NCBI RefSeq assembly: GCF_030758935.1
Contig: NZ_CP132333.1
Coordinates: forward strand, 1,240,992-1,304,991
Source of the DNA: Geothrix sp. PMB-07
Lineage (GTDB): Bacteria; Acidobacteriota; Holophagae; Holophagales; Holophagaceae
Direction of reading: 5' to 3'
Length of the DNA stretch: 64,000 nucleotides
This document shows, in pieces, positions 8,324 through 16,081 of the stretch (within the stretch, counting starts at the first letter, position 1; each line of letters opens with the position of its first letter). Under the pieces are notes generated by a model. It made no database searches, was not told where the DNA came from, and saw only the letters and a program-made list of their open reading frames with translations. A program made the translations under genes and the position numbers.

Positions 8324-8865
8324 TGTCCGCTGGCTCGCCGCTCGTTTTCCGGCCCTCCTTCGCCCAGCGCGCCATGGCCATGCTGCTCTTCGCGGGCTCC
8401 TGGCTGGTGGGCGTGCGGGCCCTGGCGCAGATCATGGAGCGGCTGCCCGTGCTGCGGGCCTCGCTGAAGGTGGCGGAGGCCGCCGGCGATCCCACCTGGT
8501 CCTTCTGGGTGGCGGTGACGGCTGCCTTCGGTGCCGTGGTGCTGGGGAGCTTCCTGTTGCTGGGTACCCTGGTCGGCGTGCTGATGGTGGAGGGCTCGCA
8601 GGTGCTGGTGGACGACCTGGGCCTGTCGGTGGAGCACAGCGCGCTGCCCGCGCCCCTGGCCCGCCGGTTCGGCGCCGGCCGTCTGCTCTGGAAGCAGGTC
8701 TCGCGCCTGGAGCGGTCCGGGCCCTTCTTCGTCCTGCGCGGGGGCGGTGATGCCACGGTGAATCTGCGCAAGGACCCCACCCTCCGCTTCCTGCTGGTGG
8801 ATGAGTTGGAGCGGCTGGTGCTCACCATCCTGGAGCGCAGCCCCAACCTGAAGCACGAGGACTGA
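8323..8865 (+). CDS. membrane protein with C-terminal PH-like domain
   Basis: A 180-residue protein starting at the ATG that overlaps the pyrF stop (TGATG). Two transmembrane helices (about 17-37 and 62-87) are followed by a compact beta-rich cytoplasmic domain, where alternating strands (QVLVDDLGLSVEH, FFVLRGGGDATVNL) end in a helix. This is the layout of bacterial PH-like/YdbS-type membrane proteins of unknown role. Its own stop overlaps the pnuC start in the same way, so the three genes are probably translated together. The functional link to pyrimidine or NAD metabolism is unclear. Confidence 0.6.
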   Translation: MSAGSPLVFRPSFAQRAMAMLLFAGSWLVGVRALAQIMERLPVLRASLKVAEAAGDPTWSFWVAVTAAFGAVVLGSFLLLGTLVGVLMVEGSQVLVDDLGLSVEHSALPAPLARRFGAGRLLWKQVSRLERSGPFFVLRGGGDATVNLRKDPTLRFLLVDELERLVLTILERSPNLKHED

Positions 8866-9446
8866 TGCCTTCGTTCATGGAGATCTTCGGCTTCATCACC
8901 GGTGCGGCCTGCGTGGCCCTGCTGGTGCGGCAGAGCATCTGGAACTGGCCTCTGGGCATCGCCAACAACCTGGTGTTCATCGTGCTGTTCTACCGGACGG
9001 GCCTCTACGCCGACGTAGGCCTGCAGGGCTTCTACATCGCCATTTCCATCTACGGGTGGTGGCACTGGCTGCATGGGGGCCGCGATCACAGGACGCTCAC
9101 CGTAAGCCGGGTGCGGCCGCAGACGGGGCTGCTGCTGGCCTTGGCCGTGGCGGCCCTCACGGCCACCCTGACTTGGCTGCTGCGCCGCTACACCAACAGC
9201 ACGGTGCCCGTGCTGGATTCGCTCATCACAGCCCTCAGCCTGGTGGCCCAGTTCATGATGACCCGCAAGTGGATCGAGAACTGGCCCGTGTGGATCGTGG
9301 CGAACTGTCTTTCCGTGGGGCTGCTGATCTACAAGGGGCTCTACGTGGCCAGCGCCCTCTACGTGGTGTACCAGGTGCTTTGTGTCATGGGGCTGCTGGA
9401 GTGGAGACGCGCCCTGGAGGCCGAACCTACATCTTCGGCCGACTGA
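8865..9446 (+). CDS. pnuC: PnuC-type nicotinamide riboside (vitamin) transporter
   Basis: A 193-residue integral membrane protein with about seven helices, matching PnuC length. The two substrate-site Trp motifs typical of the family are visible: IWNWPLGI near the N-terminus and WIENWPVWI in the second half, reflecting the internal repeat of SemiSWEET-like folds. PnuC facilitates uptake of nicotinamide riboside for NAD synthesis; some relatives move riboflavin or thiamine, so the exact vitamin is not certain. The start overlaps the upstream stop. The 3' end overlaps the convergent radical SAM gene by 20 bases. Confidence 0.88.
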   Translation: MPSFMEIFGFITGAACVALLVRQSIWNWPLGIANNLVFIVLFYRTGLYADVGLQGFYIAISIYGWWHWLHGGRDHRTLTVSRVRPQTGLLLALAVAALTATLTWLLRRYTNSTVPVLDSLITALSLVAQFMMTRKWIENWPVWIVANCLSVGLLIYKGLYVASALYVVYQVLCVMGLLEWRRALEAEPTSSAD

Positions 9447-11082
9447 GGTAGGCTTCGGCGCCCTTCATCTCGGCGGTGGGGCCGTGGGCGGGTTTTTTCG
9501 TTCGTGTTTTGGTCTGCTTCAGCCCCCAGAGGGTCGCCAGCTCCGTGGCTTCGGGATTGCCGGGGGCGAGGGCGAGCACCTCGGTGAGATCAGCCTTGGC
9601 CTTGGTGGCCTGGCCCAGCTTCTCCCGCAGCAGGGCCCGCTTCAGGAAGCCCCAGGGGTTGGCGGGCTCCTTCGCGATGATTTCGGCGTACTCGGCCTCG
9701 GCCTCTGTCCAGCGGCCCTCTTCTTCGGCGGCTTCGCCGCAGAGCAGGTTGGTGACGGCGCAGAAGCCCAGCCAGGCCTTCTGCTGGGCGAACTCCGTGG
9801 CGCTAAAGCGGGATTTGGCTTTGGCGCGCTGGGCGGCCTGATCCAGGTGGCGCAGGGCCTTCTCTGTGTGGCTGTCCACCCGGGCGAAGATCTCCGCATC
9901 GCCGCTGGCCCGGTAGAAGTCCTTCTGGATGCGGCCTTCGGCGCGGTACTGATCGAACATGCGGGTGCCGGGATACAACGCCAGGGGGCTGATTTGGCAG
10001 TCGCTGGGGCGGGTGTCGCGGATGAAGCCAGCAGTCTCCTCCACATCGGCCCAGGTCTCGCCGGGGATGCCCGTGATGAGGTAGATGCCCAGGTTCATGC
10101 CCACCTTGCGCACCAGCTCCAAGGCGCGACGGGCGTGGCGCAGGTTGGTGCCCTTGTCGAGCAGCTGCAGCACCCGCTCGCTGCCGTGCTCCACGCCGAA
10201 CTGCATGAACTCGCAGCCGGCGCGCTTCATGGCCACCAGGCGGTCCTCGTCCACCAGGTTCACGCGGCTCTGGCAGTTCCACAGGGGGTGTAGGCCGCTG
10301 CCCTGGATGCCGTCCATGAGCTTGAGCACCCGGTCGCGGTTGGCGGTGAAGGTGTCGTCGCGAAAGCTGAAGTAGGTGAGACCGTGGGCTTCGCGCAGCA
10401 GGCGCATCTCCCGCAGCACGGACTCGGCGCTGCGGAAGCGGATGGAGGTGCCCCAGAACTCGGGCGTGTTGCAGAAGTTGCAGGTGGCGGGGCAGCCGCG
10501 GCTGGAGCTCAGGTAGGCCAGCTGGCCCACGTCGTTGAGAAAGTCCGCCTCCAGGTGCTCGGCGGGGATGCCCACCGCATCCAGATCCTCCAGCGGTGCC
10601 TGGGGCAGGGTGCGGCCCTCGCGGAGGATGAGGCCTGGCGTGCGCTTCCATAGGTCGGAGCCGGGCGCCGTCTTCAGGCGCTCCACGACACCCAGGAGCA
10701 CAGTCTCGCCCTCGCCCTGCACGATGGCATCCAGGGCCGGGCAGTCCTCGAAGACTTCTTCCGCCAGGTGCGTGGGATGGGGGCCGCCCGCCAGCAGGAT
10801 GGCGCCGGGGCAGGCCTCCCGGGCCCAAGCCAGCAGCTCGCAGGACCGCTTCCGGTTGAAGGTGAACATGGAGATGCCCAACACGGCCGGGTTCTGGGCC
10901 TTGAAGTAGGCAAGGGCTTCTTTGCGCCCCTTGCCGCTCAGGTTGGCCACCCGGCAGGGCAGGTCCCGCGATTTGAGCGTGGCCTGCAGGTAGCCCAGGC
11001 CGATGGGCAGGAAGGTCATCCACTCATCCCCGAAACCGCTCCGGGGGGCGCTGTAGGCGAGTAGGGTCCGGGGAGGGGTCAT
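9427..11082 (-). CDS. B12-binding radical SAM protein with C-terminal TPRs
   Basis: A 551-residue protein in three parts. Residues 1-135 resemble a cobalamin-binding Rossmann domain (DxHxxG is absent; LLAGGPHPTH is the nearest loop). Residues 190-400 form a radical SAM barrel whose 4Fe-4S ligands are C197, C201 and C204 in RGCPATCNFC. Residues about 430-540 contain tetratricopeptide-like helices (WGFLKRALLREKLGQATKAKADL). This resembles the BchE/P-methylase group of Fe-S oxidoreductases, whose substrates range from tetrapyrroles to hopanoids and peptides. The substrate here cannot be read from sequence. Confidence 0.82.
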   Translation of the reverse strand: MTPPRTLLAYSAPRSGFGDEWMTFLPIGLGYLQATLKSRDLPCRVANLSGKGRKEALAYFKAQNPAVLGISMFTFNRKRSCELLAWAREACPGAILLAGGPHPTHLAEEVFEDCPALDAIVQGEGETVLLGVVERLKTAPGSDLWKRTPGLILREGRTLPQAPLEDLDAVGIPAEHLEADFLNDVGQLAYLSSSRGCPATCNFCNTPEFWGTSIRFRSAESVLREMRLLREAHGLTYFSFRDDTFTANRDRVLKLMDGIQGSGLHPLWNCQSRVNLVDEDRLVAMKRAGCEFMQFGVEHGSERVLQLLDKGTNLRHARRALELVRKVGMNLGIYLITGIPGETWADVEETAGFIRDTRPSDCQISPLALYPGTRMFDQYRAEGRIQKDFYRASGDAEIFARVDSHTEKALRHLDQAAQRAKAKSRFSATEFAQQKAWLGFCAVTNLLCGEAAEEEGRWTEAEAEYAEIIAKEPANPWGFLKRALLREKLGQATKAKADLTEVLALAPGNPEATELATLWGLKQTKTRTKKPAHGPTAEMKGAEAYLSRPKM

Positions 11083-11090
11083 GGGGTCCG

Positions 11091-11150
11091 AAAACAGAGC
11101 TTCCCAGTCGAAAGCAGAGCTTGCCAGTCAAAAGCAGAGCTTCCCAGTGT
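11091..11150. repeat. three tandem 20-bp repeats in a divergent promoter region
   Basis: Three consecutive 20-base units at 11091-11110, 11111-11130 and 11131-11150 share the core CAGAGCTT(C/G)CCAGT, with only scattered differences. They fill most of the gap between the leftward radical SAM gene (start 11082) and the rightward PilZ gene (start 11165). The period is close to two helical turns, so bound proteins would line up on one face of the DNA. They are likely regulator sites or a recent slippage product. Confidence 0.6.
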
Positions 11151-11164
11151 AAGGGACGGAATTC

Positions 11165-12337
11165 ATGATGGAAGCAAGAACCCTTGGAGGCAGCTTGGCG
11201 GGAACCCTGATCCGGAACGCGGACACCATTGCGGACATCTTCAAGCGTGCTTGCGAGCGGCGCGAGTTGATGATCCTGGTGACGCCCTACCTCCGGTTCG
11301 AATCCTCGTTTATCAAGATGGACGGCTCGGAAGTGCAGGTGGTGGCCACCATGGGGCGGGAGGATGCCACCTATGGCCTGCGCAACTCCGCCCTCAAGAT
11401 GCGCTTCCCCCACGGCGTGAGCTTCCTGGAGGCTCCGACGGAACTGAAGGGTTTCGGCATGCACGATGGCCGGCGCACGTTGCGCTTGGCCCTGCCGATG
11501 GCGCTTCACGAGGAGGACCACCGGGGCTCGTACCGTGTGGACCGCGTGGGTCGGGTGCCCGTCACCTTCAGCACGCCGGATTTCGATCTGGTGATGGGAA
11601 CCCTGGTGGACATCAGCACCACCGGGGGCAGGATCTACAGCACCCGGGATTTCATGGAAGGGGAATTGGAGCCGGGACAGGACATGGCCGTGACCATCCC
11701 CCTCACCGAGCAGATCCGCATCAATACGCGGGTGAAACTGCGCCACGTGCACGGTCGCACCTTCGGTGTCGAGTTCCGGCCTCAGCTGGACGAGTCGATT
11801 CTCAATCCGCTGTCCCGCTGGGTATTCGAGAAGCGGGAGGAGGATCTGGACCGGATTTCCCGCCGCGGCGTGGACACCGCCTCTCCCGCAGGGCCCATCG
11901 GCCGTGTCGCCACGGGCCGCCCTTCGGGTCTGCTGCTTGTTTCCGCCGAAAGCGCCCTGGAAGCGACTCTGCAGGACCTGCTGGGGGGCCTTCAGCCCCT
12001 CACCCGGATTCCCCCCACCATGGCGGCCCTGAAGGAAGCCCTGAACCTGAAACCGGCCCTGGTGCTATACCACGTGCCCAGCCTGAGCCTGGATGAAAAG
12101 CGCCGCCTGCGGCCCATGGTGGAATGCATCCAGGGGCGGGCCCCCCTGCTGCTGCTAGGGACTGGCTTGGAGGGGGGCGCCCTCCTGGAATTGGGCAATG
12201 AGCTCAAGGCCACGGTTTCCATCATTTTCAACCCCGAGCGGGGGGTCTTCTTCCAGCGCCTCGTCCAGGGGGTGCTGCGGCGTACCTACGAGGGTGGCGA
12301 ATCTCCCATGGCCCCGCAGGAGCCGGAAGGCGATTAG
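11165..12337 (+). CDS. PilZ-domain protein with C-terminal pseudo-receiver
   Basis: A 390-residue cytoplasmic protein. Residues about 20-110 are a YcgR-N-like beta domain. The PilZ domain follows at about 118-225, with the c-di-GMP switch RGSYRVDR and the second motif DISTTGG, so binding is likely intact. After a linker, residues about 258-380 look like a receiver fold (GLLLVSAESALEATL, then PALVLYHVP, then PLLLLGTG), but the acidic pocket and phospho-Asp are absent, making it a pseudo-receiver. The start may be either of two adjacent ATGs (11165 or 11168). It is a c-di-GMP effector; its partner is unknown. Confidence 0.75.
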   Translation: MMEARTLGGSLAGTLIRNADTIADIFKRACERRELMILVTPYLRFESSFIKMDGSEVQVVATMGREDATYGLRNSALKMRFPHGVSFLEAPTELKGFGMHDGRRTLRLALPMALHEEDHRGSYRVDRVGRVPVTFSTPDFDLVMGTLVDISTTGGRIYSTRDFMEGELEPGQDMAVTIPLTEQIRINTRVKLRHVHGRTFGVEFRPQLDESILNPLSRWVFEKREEDLDRISRRGVDTASPAGPIGRVATGRPSGLLLVSAESALEATLQDLLGGLQPLTRIPPTMAALKEALNLKPALVLYHVPSLSLDEKRRLRPMVECIQGRAPLLLLGTGLEGGALLELGNELKATVSIIFNPERGVFFQRLVQGVLRRTYEGGESPMAPQEPEGD

Positions 12338-12421
12338 CCCTCAGCACGGGAGGCGATTGGCGGATGTCAAGCCTCGTTCGGCAGCGTCGGAGCCGCTAGA
12401 ATCAAGGCTTCCGGAGCCTCC

Positions 12422-14722
12422 ATGTCCGCTGCCCACGAACCGGCTGTCACCGAATCCCTGGCCCTGGAGCTGGGCCTGTCCAAGGACGAGTGGCAGGTCA
12501 TCCTGCGCCTCCTGGACGGTCGCCTGCCCACCTATCCGGAACTGGGTGTGTTCAGCGCCATGTGGAGTGAGCACTGCTCGTACAAATCCAGCCGCATCCA
12601 CCTGAAGAACTTGCCCACGGAAGGCCCCCGAGTGATTGAAGGCCCCGGCGAGAACGCTGGTGTGGTGGACATCGGCGATGGCTGGGCCGTCTGCTTCAAG
12701 ATGGAAAGCCACAATCATCCCAGCTACATCGAGCCCTACCAGGGCGCGGCCACGGGCGTGGGCGGCATCCTGCGCGACGTGTTCACCATGGGCGCCCGGC
12801 CCCTGGCCAACCTCAACAGCCTGCGTTTCGGAGATCTGGACGCGCCGCGCATGAAGAGCCTGGTGAAGGGCGTCTCCGCAGGCATTTCGGGCTACGGCAA
12901 CTGCATGGGCATCCCCATGCTGGGTGGGGACGTGGCCTTTGACGGCAGCTACAACGGCAACATCCTGGTGAACGCCTTCACCCTGGGCGTGCTGCGGGCG
13001 GACAAGGTCTTCAAGGGCTTCGCCTCCGGCGTGGGCAACAAGGTGATGTACATCGGCTCCAAGACGGGCCGCGACGGCATCCACGGTGCCAGCATGGCCT
13101 CGGCGGAATTCGGCGAGGGCAGCGAGGAGAAGCGCCCCACGGTGCAGGTGGGCGATCCCTTCACCGAGAAGCTGCTGCTGGAAGCCTGCTTGGAAATCTT
13201 CAAGACCGATTGGGTGATCGGCATCCAGGACATGGGCGCCGCGGGCCTCACCTCCAGCAGCTTCGAGATGGCGAGCCGCGCCGGCACGGGCCTGGAGATC
13301 CGCCTGGACCAGGTGCCCATGCGGGAAGAGGGCATGACGCCCTTCGAGCTCATGCTCAGCGAGAGCCAGGAGCGCATGCTGCTGGTGGCCCGGCCCGGCT
13401 GCGAGCCCAAGATCATCGAGGTGCTCCACAAGTGGGGCCTGGACGCCTGCGTGGTGGGCGAGGTGACCGACAGCGGCCGCTTCATCGGCAGCTGGCACGG
13501 CGAGCCCGTCATCAACCTGCCCATCCAGCCCCTGGTGGACGCGGCCCCCAAGTACGACCGGCCCCGCCAGCGGCCCGCCTACCTGGATGCCATGGCCGCC
13601 GAGCCCCTGCCGGGGGACCTGAAGCCCGGCGACGTGGAGAAGACCCTGCGCCAGATCCTCGCCGCGCCCACCGTGGCCAGCAAGCGCTGGATCTTCGAGC
13701 AGTACGACGGCACCGTGCGCAGCAACACGCTGCTCGGCATGGGCCGCGGCGATGCTGGCATCATCCGCGTGAAGGACGAGGCGGGCCAGGATACGAACAA
13801 GGCCGTGGCCATGAGCAGCGACTGCAACAGCCGCTTCTGCTACCTGGATCCCTTCTGGGGCGCGGCCCACGCCGTGGCCGAGGCCTGCCGCAACCTGGCC
13901 TGCGTGGGCGCCGAGCCCATCGGCCTCACGGATTGCCTCAACTATGGGAACCCTGAGAAGCCTGAGAACATGTGGACCTTCGAGCAGGGCTGCCTGGGCA
14001 TCCGCCAGGCCTGCCTGGCCCTGGACGTGCCCATCGTCAGCGGCAATGTGAGCCTCTACAACGACACCGAAGGCCAGAGCATCTTCCCCACGCCCATGAT
14101 CGCGGCGGTGGGCCTGGTGGAGGACTGCGCCGGTCCGGTGGATGTGGCGGCGCCCGATGCCACGGCCCTGGCCAAGGTGGGCAACCGCATCTGCGGCTCG
14201 GGCTTCCGCGCCGCCCACGATGGCATCTTCCTCCTGGGCGAAACCCGGGACGAACTGGGCGGCAGTGAATACCTGCGCCTGCGCACGGGCAAGACCCAGG
14301 GCGCCTGCCCGGAGCTGCGCCTGGACGAGGAACTGCGCCTGCAGGCCTGCGTGCGCGAAGGCATCCGCCTGGGCCTCATCCGCAGCGCCCACGACACCAG
14401 CGAGGGCGGCCTGCTGACCGCGGCGCTGGAGAGCGCGTTCGGCGGGAACATGGGCTGCCAGCTCCTGCTCCACAAGGGCGCCCTGCGCCTGGACAGCCTG
14501 CTCTTCGGGGAATCCGTGGGTCGCATTGTGGTGAGCGTGAGCCCCGAGGGCGAGGCCAGCCTTGCCACGCTCTGTGCCACCCACCGCGTGCCCTTCGCCA
14601 AGATCGGCACCTCGGGTGGCAGCCGCATCACCGTGGCCGTGGACGGCCAGCCCCTGGTGGATGCCGACGCCGCCGAGCTGAAGGCCCTCCATGCCAACGC
14701 ACTGGAAGCGGCCCTGAGCTGA
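12422..14722 (+). CDS. purL: phosphoribosylformylglycinamidine synthase subunit PurL
   Basis: A 766-residue small-type PurL that makes FGAM from FGAR, ATP and ammonia in purine synthesis. The ATP/Mg signature MESHNHPSYIEPYQGAATG and GGILRD are in place near residues 95-120. Duplicated AIRS-type halves follow, with GGDVAFDG-like and GGLLTAALE segments. Small PurL needs separate PurS and PurQ subunits, and both are encoded at 19451-20385, so the complex is complete in this window but split over two loci. The start is ATG 12422, with GGAG a few bases upstream. No gene overlaps it. Confidence 0.96.
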   Translation: MSAAHEPAVTESLALELGLSKDEWQVILRLLDGRLPTYPELGVFSAMWSEHCSYKSSRIHLKNLPTEGPRVIEGPGENAGVVDIGDGWAVCFKMESHNHPSYIEPYQGAATGVGGILRDVFTMGARPLANLNSLRFGDLDAPRMKSLVKGVSAGISGYGNCMGIPMLGGDVAFDGSYNGNILVNAFTLGVLRADKVFKGFASGVGNKVMYIGSKTGRDGIHGASMASAEFGEGSEEKRPTVQVGDPFTEKLLLEACLEIFKTDWVIGIQDMGAAGLTSSSFEMASRAGTGLEIRLDQVPMREEGMTPFELMLSESQERMLLVARPGCEPKIIEVLHKWGLDACVVGEVTDSGRFIGSWHGEPVINLPIQPLVDAAPKYDRPRQRPAYLDAMAAEPLPGDLKPGDVEKTLRQILAAPTVASKRWIFEQYDGTVRSNTLLGMGRGDAGIIRVKDEAGQDTNKAVAMSSDCNSRFCYLDPFWGAAHAVAEACRNLACVGAEPIGLTDCLNYGNPEKPENMWTFEQGCLGIRQACLALDVPIVSGNVSLYNDTEGQSIFPTPMIAAVGLVEDCAGPVDVAAPDATALAKVGNRICGSGFRAAHDGIFLLGETRDELGGSEYLRLRTGKTQGACPELRLDEELRLQACVREGIRLGLIRSAHDTSEGGLLTAALESAFGGNMGCQLLLHKGALRLDSLLFGESVGRIVVSVSPEGEASLATLCATHRVPFAKIGTSGGSRITVAVDGQPLVDADAAELKALHANALEAALS

Positions 14723-14763
14723 ATTCAGCTGGCCAAACAGGCACCCGCACCAGGAGGCCTCCA

Positions 14764-15222
14764 TTGAATCCCACCGGGAAAACGCTGCCACCGCCGCTGC
14801 TATTCCTGGGGTGCCTCCTGGCGGGGTGGGGATTGGGGTTCCTGAAGGCCCTCCCCACCCATCTCGGGGAAGGGCTCAGGCTCAGCCTTTGGCTGCTGCT
14901 GTGGATGGCCGCGGCAGGACAGGCTGGTTGGGCGATCCTCACGTTCAGGCGCCATCACACCACGTTGAAGCCCCATGGTGTCGCTTCGGCGCTGCTTACA
15001 TCGGGGCCCTTCCAGTTCACTCGCAACCCTCTGTATGTAAGCCTTGTCAGTCTGCTCGCCGGATTCGGGCTCCTGCTGGATTCCGCCTGGCTGTTGATGC
15101 TGGTGCCGGTCCTTGCAGGACTGTTGGATCGCTTGGTCATCGCCCGCGAAGAGGTCCGGTTGCGAACCCAGTTTGGCGAGGCCTACTTGGCCTACTGTCA
15201 TCGAGTCCGACGGTGGTGCTGA
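14764..15222 (+). CDS. isoprenylcysteine carboxyl methyltransferase-like membrane methyltransferase
   Basis: A 152-residue membrane protein starting at TTG 14764, preceded by AGGAGG. Four or so hydrophobic helices are seen. The family signatures are present: GPFQFTRNPLYVS (the substrate/SAM loop) and the C-terminal REEVRLRTQFGEAYLAYCHRVRRW, which forms the SAM pocket in ICMT/PEMT-type enzymes. Bacterial members methylate small lipids or unknown acceptors, since prenylated proteins are generally lacking. It precedes the DUF922 gene by 2 bases and both are probably one transcript. Confidence 0.82.
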   Translation: MNPTGKTLPPPLLFLGCLLAGWGLGFLKALPTHLGEGLRLSLWLLLWMAAAGQAGWAILTFRRHHTTLKPHGVASALLTSGPFQFTRNPLYVSLVSLLAGFGLLLDSAWLLMLVPVLAGLLDRLVIAREEVRLRTQFGEAYLAYCHRVRRWC

Positions 15223-15224
15223 AC

Positions 15225-15764
15225 ATGGATTACCGTTTCGCAGGCCTTGTGGCCGTTCTGATCGGGATTGGCCCCACGCTCCACGCCCAATCCATCGAGA
15301 ACCGTCGGCTGGTGTGGGAGGACTTCAAAGGCACCCCGGATGCCGCCAGCCCCTACGACGCCTACACCTATTGGTCGGTGCGCTACACCTTCGATCCCCC
15401 CCAGCGCACGGCGACGGGATTGCGGATCCGCTTCCACGTGTCGAACCGCCTGGGAGAACGCTCCTGGGTGAAACGGGGCACGCCGCGGGAGAGCCAGTTG
15501 GCCGAACTGCTGAACCATGAGCAGGGCCATTACAGCCTGGGCGTCATCTGCGCCCTTGAGTTCAAGAAGGCTGCCGAGGCCTTTTCCTTCACCTCCAACT
15601 ACCGTGCCGAGGCCTCCCGCCTGTTCGGGGAAACCCTGGACCAGGTGCTGAAGCTGGAGAAGGCCTACGACGCCGAAACGCGCCACATGTACGACCGTGC
15701 CCAGCAGAAGGCCTGGGACGCGAAGCTCGCACGGAGGATCGAGGAACTCTGGGAGTATCGCTAG
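15225..15764 (+). CDS. DUF922-type secreted zinc-protease-like protein
   Basis: A 179-residue protein from ATG 15225 with a signal peptide (about 1-22, ending LHAQ). The mature domain begins with LVWEDFKGTPD, the characteristic W-DF-G-P opening of DUF922, and contains HEQGHY at about residues 102-107, an HExxH zinc site. C-terminal helices (KLEKAYDAETRHMYDRAQ) follow. The family is annotated as predicted secreted Zn-dependent protease; activity is not demonstrated to my knowledge. It sits 2 bases after the methyltransferase gene and converges with the small membrane gene at 15771. Confidence 0.72.
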   Translation: MDYRFAGLVAVLIGIGPTLHAQSIENRRLVWEDFKGTPDAASPYDAYTYWSVRYTFDPPQRTATGLRIRFHVSNRLGERSWVKRGTPRESQLAELLNHEQGHYSLGVICALEFKKAAEAFSFTSNYRAEASRLFGETLDQVLKLEKAYDAETRHMYDRAQQKAWDAKLARRIEELWEYR

Positions 15765-15770
15765 GCCCGT

Positions 15771-15956
15771 TTAACGGAGCAATCGGCTGGGCAGCAGGAA
15801 AAGCCCGCGTACCAACCCGAAAGCGCCCTCCACGGCGAAACCGAGGATGCGGAACGGCAGGAGCAGGAGCCAGATCAACGGATAGAGGATGAGGAACAGG
15901 ATGGCCAGGGGCCAGCAGATCACCAGCAGGATGAGCCAGAGCAGGAACGCGGCCAT
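15771..15956 (-). CDS. small membrane protein, 61 aa
   Basis: A 61-residue frame with ATG complement at 15954-15956 and a strong AGGAGG six bases upstream on the coding strand. Nearly the whole chain is hydrophobic: two membrane segments (about 3-34 and 40-55) ending in a basic SRLLR tail. I see no family motif. A conserved-looking ribosome site and compact hydrophobic design make it a credible gene rather than noise. It converges with the DUF922 gene and diverges from the amidase gene. Confidence 0.55.
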   Translation of the reverse strand: MAAFLLWLILLVICWPLAILFLILYPLIWLLLLPFRILGFAVEGAFGLVRGLFLLPSRLLR

Positions 15957-16081
15957 GGAAGCCTCCTGACCAAGGATCCGCGCCGCCACCGCCGCTGGCG
16001 CGCTTGGATCGGCGAACAGGCTCTGGGCATCGGCGGATGGTCCGTCATTGGTATGATCCTTCCAAATCCCCGGGGCCCTCG

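Noticed and set aside
11091-11150. CRISPR array at the triple repeat
   Set aside because: The units are 20 bp and directly adjacent with no spacers, and no cas genes are present.
12341-14791. Very long antisense open frame (816 codons) across purL
   Set aside because: It follows the wobble-position GC bias of purL on the opposite strand; its translation is low-complexity (His/Ala/Gly-rich) with no motif, while purL is unmistakable.
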